From Rhodospirillaceae bacterium (GTDB taxonomy: Bacteria; Pseudomonadota; Alphaproteobacteria; Rhodospirillales; Magnetovibrionaceae), in the NCBI GenBank assembly GCA_029881835.1, contig JAOULV010000030.1, positions 1 to 10,415 of the forward strand: a stretch of DNA of 10,415 nucleotides, in the 5' to 3' direction. How positions within the stretch are numbered: position 1 is the stretch's first letter; the number at the start of each line of letters is the position of its first letter. Positions 7,036 to 10,415 of this stretch are shown here, one piece after another. Under the pieces are notes generated by a model. It was not told where the DNA came from. It was given only the letters and a program-made list of their open reading frames with translations, and did not search any database. The translations under genes were made by a program, and so were the position numbers.

Positions 7036-7995
7036 ATGGATAGCACCACCGGGCGCGATATTTACCCCCACATTGACCCTTATCAAACCGGTATGCTTGA
7101 TTTAAGCGACGGGCACAAAATGTATTTTGAACTGTCCGGCAACCCTGATGGATTGGCGGTTATTTTTTTGCATGGCGGCCCCGGTGCGGGGTGCGCGGCA
7201 ACCGGACGGCGGTTTTTTAACCCGGAACGCTACCACATAATTTTGTTTGACCAGCGCGGCGCGGGTAAATCCACGCCTAAGGGATCAATCGATGCCAATA
7301 CCACCCAGAACCTAATTGACGATATTGAAACCCTGCGCGCGCATCTTGGCATTGAAAATTGGCTGGTGTTTGGCGGTTCATGGGGGGCGACGCTGGCACT
7401 GGCATACGGTCAAGCTTGCCCTGAACGTTGTTTGGGTTTTATTTTGCGTGGAGTATTTTTAGGCGAACAAAGTGAAATAGACTGGTTTTTATACGGTATG
7501 GAAGGATTTTTTCCTGAGGCCTGGGCCGAGTTTTCATCCCACCCCGGGATTGATGCAAAAAATTTGCTTTCATCTTATTCGGTTTTGTTAAACGACCCCG
7601 ACCCGGAAATTCACCTGCCGGCGGCACGCAGGTGGGCAAATTATGAAAATGCCTGCTCAACCTTGTTGCCAAACCCTATTCACCCCAGCGGCAGAGCGTT
7701 TGATGCTTACGCCATATCCATAGCGCGGATTGAAGCGCATTATTTTTCAAATTCCATGTTTTTGGCCCCTAAACAATTGTTGGGCGGGGTGAATAAAATA
7801 AGCCATCTGCCAGCTACAATCGTGCAGGGGCGTTATGACGTAATATGCCCAATTTCCACCGCGCAAAAACTGGCCCAGGCGTGGCCGGGGGCGATTTTGG
7901 ATGTTGTTGCAGATGGCGGGCATTCGGCCATGGAACCGGGCATAAGGCGGCGGCTGACCCGGGCCACAGACCATTTTAAGCCCATTTCCGGCTGA
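7036..7995 (+). CDS. pip: Prolyl iminopeptidase (alpha/beta hydrolase, S33)
   Basis: This 319-residue cytoplasmic enzyme removes N-terminal proline from peptides. The S33 signature is complete: oxyanion loop H46-G-G-P-G-A-G52, nucleophile elbow G113-G-S115-W-G117, catalytic D268 (G-R-Y-D) and H296 (G-G-H-S). E204 and E233 lie where the Serratia enzyme has the glutamates (E204, E232) that hold the substrate's free amino end; this supports aminopeptidase rather than general esterase activity. F-D-Q-R-G-A-G-K-S-T (71-80) is the family's second hallmark block. Length is normal (about 310-320). The N-terminus (Y-P-H-I-D-P-Y, residues 10-16) also matches the family, supporting ATG 7036, which follows ACAGG-CTTT. 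It is divergent from the nuclease and 121 nt ahead of the deacylase gene. Confidence 0.95.
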   Translation: MDSTTGRDIYPHIDPYQTGMLDLSDGHKMYFELSGNPDGLAVIFLHGGPGAGCAATGRRFFNPERYHIILFDQRGAGKSTPKGSIDANTTQNLIDDIETLRAHLGIENWLVFGGSWGATLALAYGQACPERCLGFILRGVFLGEQSEIDWFLYGMEGFFPEAWAEFSSHPGIDAKNLLSSYSVLLNDPDPEIHLPAARRWANYENACSTLLPNPIHPSGRAFDAYAISIARIEAHYFSNSMFLAPKQLLGGVNKISHLPATIVQGRYDVICPISTAQKLAQAWPGAILDVVADGGHSAMEPGIRRRLTRATDHFKPISG

Positions 7996-8029
7996 TTTTT
8001 CTAAAATTGGCTATCCCCCTGCAAAGCCT

Positions 8030-8057
8030 TTGAATTTTTGGTTTATTTCCCTAAAAT
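8030..8057 (+). promoter_or_regulatory. Candidate sigma-70 promoter for the deacylase gene
   Basis: TTGAAT (8030-8035) and TAAAAT (8052-8057) are separated by 16 bases. Transcription would begin near 8064, giving a leader of about 50 nt before the ATG at 8117. A GGGGA Shine-Dalgarno lies seven bases before that ATG. This suggests the gene need not depend on pip read-through. Confidence 0.4.
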
Positions 8058-8116
8058 GGCGCCAAGACAGTTTCAAACAATGGCTTTGATAAAAAAATAA
8101 GTGCCGGGGAAAACAA

Positions 8117-8644
8117 ATGAAATTTACCAAAATCAAATATTTTGCACTGCTAAGCGTTTTTGCGCTGGGATTGGGCATTGCGCCAAACCCGGCAACGGCA
8201 GATGACCCGGCGTTTATTTCTTTTGGGGTGGGCCATTATGACTGGAACCGCAAAAACGACGAAGGCGTGGAATTCAGGGCCGAATACCGCCATGACGAAA
8301 AATATTTGGGCTTTATAAAGCCGTTCGTCGCGGCATCACTAACCAGCAACGGTAGTGGTTTTATTGGCGCGGGGATTTTGGCAGATATTTATCTGGGTCG
8401 GCGCATTGTCGCAACCCCAAGCTTCGCCCCGCATTATTATAATAAGGGTGGCAGTGATTTTGATCTTGGCCATGCGATTGAATTCAGATCGCAGTTTGAA
8501 TTAGCCTACCGCATGGATGACCGCTCGCGCGTCGGCATAGCTATTTCACATTATTCAAATAACGGTTATGGCGATAGAAACCCCGGTTCGGAAACCACAA
8601 CGCTTTATTATTCAATGCCGATTGACAGCGTGTTTGGCAATTAA
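8117..8644 (+). CDS. pagL: PagL-type lipid A 3-O-deacylase (outer membrane)
   Basis: This 175-residue protein has a signal peptide (basic start, hydrophobic 8-22, cleavage near A-T-A/D-D at 28-29). The mature part of about 147 residues has alternating aromatic/polar strands, as in a small outer-membrane beta-barrel. The key evidence is near the C-terminus: H145-Y-S147-N with E159 further on. Spacings H+2=S and H+14=E equal those of the Pseudomonas aeruginosa PagL catalytic residues (H126, S128, E140). The family removes the 3-O acyl chain from lipid A in the outer leaflet, altering LPS recognition and envelope properties. Overall length matches mature PagL. The gene follows pip on the same strand but has its own promoter-like sequence. 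Only 24 nt separate its stop from tRNA-Arg. Substrate is inferred from the family; low similarity outside the active site leaves some doubt. Confidence 0.85.
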   Translation: MKFTKIKYFALLSVFALGLGIAPNPATADDPAFISFGVGHYDWNRKNDEGVEFRAEYRHDEKYLGFIKPFVAASLTSNGSGFIGAGILADIYLGRRIVATPSFAPHYYNKGGSDFDLGHAIEFRSQFELAYRMDDRSRVGIAISHYSNNGYGDRNPGSETTTLYYSMPIDSVFGN

Positions 8645-8657
8645 CGCCGATTTATCC
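8622..8657 (+). promoter_or_regulatory. Candidate tRNA-Arg promoter inside the deacylase 3' end
   Basis: A consensus TTGACA (8622-8627) lies in the last codons of the deacylase gene. Transcription starting about 36 bases on would begin roughly 11 nt before the tRNA. The matching -10 is poor: TTTATC at 8651-8656 is too far away and the 17-base position is CGCCGA. The call rests on the -35 and the geometry only. Confidence 0.3.
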
Positions 8658-8668
8658 AGCAACATTGT

Positions 8669-8745
8669 GCGCCCGTAGCTCAGCAGGATAGAGCACCAGA
8701 TTCCTAATCTGGGGGTCAGAGGTTCGAATCCTCTCGGGCGCACCA
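8669..8745 (+). tRNA. tRNA-Arg (anticodon CCT)
   Basis: This is a complete 77-nt cloverleaf. Acceptor GCGCCCG (8669-8675) pairs with CGGGCGC (8735-8741), followed by discriminator A and an encoded CCA (8743-8745). The D stem is GCTC/GAGC, the anticodon stem is CCAGA/TCTGG around loop TTCCTAA, and the T arm is AGAGG-TTCGAAT-CCTCT. The anticodon at 8703-8705 is CCT, reading AGG arginine codons. All stems are fully paired, so it should be functional. It is the boundary between the ordinary core genes and the repeat-flanked methyltransferase region; tRNA 3' ends are common integration sites. No second copy of its 3' end was seen in this window. Confidence 0.97.
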
Positions 8746-8751
8746 TTAAAT

Positions 8752-8873
8752 ATGTCACTTAGCAGAACAAATGTCGCTTAAGTCCCTAGCGCTTCGGCCC
8801 AAGGACATGAATTTTGTTCATCAGGGACGCGGTTTATGCTCAATAATAGCTACGCGTGCGGGACACAAATTTT
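8752..8873. repeat. Repeat copy L, between tRNA-Arg and the methyltransferase
   Basis: This non-coding stretch is rich in dyads and matches a second stretch at 10069-10140. As a direct repeat, 8788-8873 matches the other copy; the core CATCAGGGAC (8819-8828) is identical and 8798-8828 agrees at about 22 of 31 positions without gaps. As an inverted repeat, GCAGAACAAATGTCGC (8762-8777) matches the reverse complement of 10110-10125 at 15 of 16 positions, and GTCCCT (8782-8787) matches AGGGAC at 10101-10106. Within the copy, GTCCCT (8782) and AGGGAC (8823) are inverted around 35 bases. ATGTCACTTA (8752) and ATGTCGCTTA (8771) are also repeated at a 19-base period. It may be a mobile-element end or a dispersed intergenic repeat; its identity is unknown. 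Confidence 0.6.
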
Positions 8874-8887
8874 GGCGAACGACGCAT

Positions 8888-9757
8888 TCAAGTAGAAAGT
8901 AATTGTTCTAGCGGAATCTTTGCCACCTCTGCCGCTGGACGCGATAAATAAAACTCAGCCACAAAGCGTCCTTCAGATTCCTTGCCCGTTGGGTCAACGC
9001 CATGTTCGCACAACTTACCAAGAACATCTTCTCGCTCATCACCAGAGGCGAAATGGCGCTGAAAAAAGGTTTCTCCTTCTAGTTTTTCGGTTGCATAACC
9101 ACAGGTGTTCAATGACTGTTCAATATGGTCAAACGGGAACAACCGCAGCACAAAATTTGCAATCCACGGTTGGCGGCCTTTGGACACGGCGGGCATAAAG
9201 CGCTCAAAACTTTTTTCGGTTAAATAACCAACGCAACCGGTGGATATGACTAGATCAACTTGCCCCAGAGTATCTTTTTCATCATCGGACAGCATTTCGG
9301 TTTCAAGATTGGCAACAATTCCGTCATCAAGAAGACCTGTCTCTGTTGCATATGAAATTGCATTTTCAGCTTGGTCCAATCCAATCATCACGATGTCGTC
9401 CGAATTATCCATATTGGCAAGAAAACTCTGATCATATGCAAGAACTTCCTCTGGGGTTGCGTCCGCTATTTGTTTTTGGGCCCAATGCTCGTAAAGATCA
9501 TCCATTGAAAGGTCATATTTCAAGATTGCCGCATTAACGCCGTAAGAACACCCCAGATCCAACACATGGACGGGTTCGTCTGCACGATCCTGTAAGTGAC
9601 CGATTAAATTTTGAAAAATGGGTTTTGCCGTGTCGGGTATTGCATAATCAAGCTTGTTGAGCTCGCGATAATAATTTCTCGGATCCGACTGGTTGTAGAT
9701 ATGATCCATATCAACTTTGGCTTCATTGATGCACTCAAAGGCAGCAACATCAGACAT
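8888..9757 (-). CDS. Class I SAM-dependent methyltransferase, substrate unknown
   Basis: This 289-residue soluble protein has a Rossmann methyltransferase core. Motif I, V-L-D-L-G-C-S-Y-G, is at 65-73. The acidic end of strand 2 is D128 in I-G-L-D-Q-A. The motif IV region is D-L-V-I-S-T-G-C-V-G-Y-L at 168-179. The segment between motif I and D128 is about 55 residues, some 30-35 longer than usual, and is acidic and helical (about 84-120), so it may form a lid or substrate pocket. An N-terminal 60-residue helical part (Y-N-Q-S-D-P-R-N-Y-Y) precedes the core. I recognise the superfamily but not the specific enzyme. The ATG at 9757 follows a strong AGGAGAG five bases away and a promoter-like sequence further up. 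The gene stands alone, opposite in strand to the tRNA and flanked by the two repeat copies, which suggests acquisition. Confidence 0.82.
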   Translation of the reverse strand: MSDVAAFECINEAKVDMDHIYNQSDPRNYYRELNKLDYAIPDTAKPIFQNLIGHLQDRADEPVHVLDLGCSYGVNAAILKYDLSMDDLYEHWAQKQIADATPEEVLAYDQSFLANMDNSDDIVMIGLDQAENAISYATETGLLDDGIVANLETEMLSDDEKDTLGQVDLVISTGCVGYLTEKSFERFMPAVSKGRQPWIANFVLRLFPFDHIEQSLNTCGYATEKLEGETFFQRHFASGDEREDVLGKLCEHGVDPTGKESEGRFVAEFYLSRPAAEVAKIPLEQLLST

Positions 9758-10139
9758 AAATTCTCTCCTAGGTTATCCTTTAACTAATGACACACAGCGC
9801 CACAACCTCAAAACACAGGTGTGCTGCGATTTAAAATCATCAATTTCGTTGGATAAACGCACTATAACACACTTGGCGAATATTTCAAACCAGCCCCAGA
9901 AATCGTAACCTCAAAGTGACTTTTGCTGCTTTCACCGAAAGGTTGTCCCCTTCTTCACATCATGTGTTTTTAGCGACAAAAACTACGCACCATTACAAAA
10001 CAAAAATGCCTAAACTTTTTCAAGTCGAGCACTTTGTTATAGTTGGTAGCGGGGTCAGGATTTAAACATGCGATCTTCAAGGGCACAATTTATGCCCATC
10101 AGGGACAGTGCGACATTTATTCTGCGCGGGAACAACAAT
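9758..10139. other. Gene-free region upstream of the methyltransferase
   Basis: This stretch of about 380 bases has no credible ORF on either strand. It holds the methyltransferase ribosome binding site (9763-9769, minus), a promoter-like pair at 9861-9888, a CACAT-C-ATGTG palindrome at 9956-9966 followed by a T-run, a GGGGTCAGG string near 10051, and repeat copy R from 10069. Nothing else stands out. Confidence 0.6.
9861..9888 (-). promoter_or_regulatory. Candidate sigma-70 promoter for the methyltransferase
   Basis: On the minus strand TTGAAA (9888-9883) and TATAGT (9866-9861) are 16 bases apart, matching the consensus at five of six positions each. Transcription would start near 9854, giving a leader of about 97 nt. 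The leader contains CACA-GG-TGTG (near 9815), a possible operator. Confidence 0.5.
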
Positions 10140-10140
10140 T
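10069..10140. repeat. Repeat copy R, abutting the msrA 3' end
   Basis: This is the second copy of the repeat near tRNA-Arg. It shares CATCAGGGAC (10097-10106) in the same orientation, with similarity continuing through TTTAT-x-CT and GCG-x-GGGA to its end. It also carries GCGACATTTATTCTGC (10110-10125), which matches the left copy only when reversed and complemented. Its edge coincides with the stop codon of msrA at 10140-10142. No target-site duplication next to the two copies is evident by eye. Confidence 0.55.
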
Positions 10141-10415
10141 CATAAAACCCAATCGGGGCGGACAAAATGGCAGGTATAGCCATTGGGGATGCGCTGAAGA
10201 TAATCTTGATGTTCGGGCTCGGCCTGCCAAAAATCACCAACCGGTTTTAGTTCGCTCACCACCTTGCCGGGCCAGTTACCCGACGCATCAACATCGGCCA
10301 TGGTTTTTAACGCAATATTTTTTTGTTCGTCAGACGCGTAATAAATACCCGAACGATAAGACATCCCCCGGTCATTGCCCTGTTTGTTGGGGGTGGTGGG
10401 GTCATGGATTTGGAA
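10140..10415 (-). CDS. msrA: Peptide-methionine (S)-S-oxide reductase MsrA, 3' part
   Basis: The last 91 codons of msrA are read on the minus strand; the N-terminal half with the catalytic G-C-F-W motif lies outside the window. The visible part includes I-H-D-P-T-T-x-N-x-Q-G-N-D, Y-R-S-G-I-Y-Y, A-E-P-E-H-Q-D-Y-L and N-G-Y-T-C-H-F, all hallmark MsrA blocks. The cysteine in Y-T-C-H-F is at the position of a possible resolving cysteine. The enzyme reduces methionine-S-sulfoxide in proteins using thioredoxin. The frame continues to the window edge, so the internal ATG at 10364 is not the start. The protein ends R-P-D-W-V-L-stop; homologues of this type, as I recall, continue a few more residues (proline plus basic). 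The stop lies at the edge of repeat copy R, so the last residues may have been replaced. The core fold looks intact. Confidence 0.93.
   Translation of the reverse strand, partial: FQIHDPTTPNKQGNDRGMSYRSGIYYASDEQKNIALKTMADVDASGNWPGKVVSELKPVGDFWQAEPEHQDYLQRIPNGYTCHFVRPDWVL

Noticed and set aside
6934..7086. N-terminal extension of the nuclease frame up to 7086
   Set aside because: It overlaps the start of the divergent pip gene, adds 51 residues unlike the family, hides the signal peptide, and a good ribosome binding site precedes the ATG at 6933.
8669..9757. Integrase-mediated island at tRNA-Arg with attachment-site repeats
   Set aside because: No integrase is present and no duplicate of the tRNA 3' end was found in the window, so a classical tRNA-targeted island cannot be claimed.
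9956..9971. CACAT-C-ATGTG palindrome with T-run as a terminator
   Set aside because: The real stem would be only four base pairs; no plus-strand gene ends nearby. It could be an operator but nothing supports that.
10055..10240. A 61-residue minus-strand ORF overlapping the msrA 3' end
   Set aside because: It lies out of frame over msrA and repeat copy R, has no ribosome binding site and no family resemblance.

Overview
The window looks like chromosomal DNA of an alphaproteobacterium of moderate GC. The best clue is the run helicase, S4 RNA-binding protein, FdxA ferredoxin and CarD regulator, which as I recall is a typical alphaproteobacterial neighbourhood. The S4 protein also carries the basic GRPTKAQRR tail seen in that class. 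No order or genus can be named safely. Nearly everything resembles ordinary core genome. The exception is the last 1.6 kb, where a lone methyltransferase sits between two diverged copies of a non-coding repeat, beside a tRNA gene.

Layout. Positions 2-3601 (+) are a compact run: an SUV3-like helicase (5' end outside the window), an S4-domain protein, a TerB-like protein and ferredoxin fdxA. A strong intrinsic terminator follows, then a second terminator-like hairpin in a 383-base leader, then carD (+). A bidirectional terminator separates carD from a convergent two-gene unit on the minus strand: an exported staphylococcal-nuclease-like protein followed by an M48 lipoprotein protease. Divergent from that unit are prolyl iminopeptidase (pip) and a PagL-type lipid A deacylase (both +), then tRNA-Arg(CCT). 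Beyond the tRNA come repeat copy L, a class I SAM methyltransferase (-) with its own promoter-like sequence, a gene-free stretch, repeat copy R, and the 3' part of msrA (-), which runs out of the window.

How the genes fit together. The first block is RNA handling (helicase, S4 protein), electron transfer (7Fe-8S ferredoxin) and global transcription control (CarD). The middle block is envelope and protein turnover: a periplasmic or exported nuclease, an outer-membrane-type M48 protease, an aminopeptidase and an LPS-modifying outer-membrane enzyme. MsrA repairs oxidised methionine.

No CRISPR array, toxin-antitoxin pair, phage gene or transposase was seen. The most unusual signal is the repeat pair at 8762-8873 and 10069-10140. 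The two copies match as direct repeats over most of their length, but a 26-base arm of the left copy matches in the opposite orientation. The right copy abuts the stop codon of msrA. This may be an old mobile-element or repeat-mediated insertion that carried the methyltransferase; it is an inference and needs a genome-wide search.
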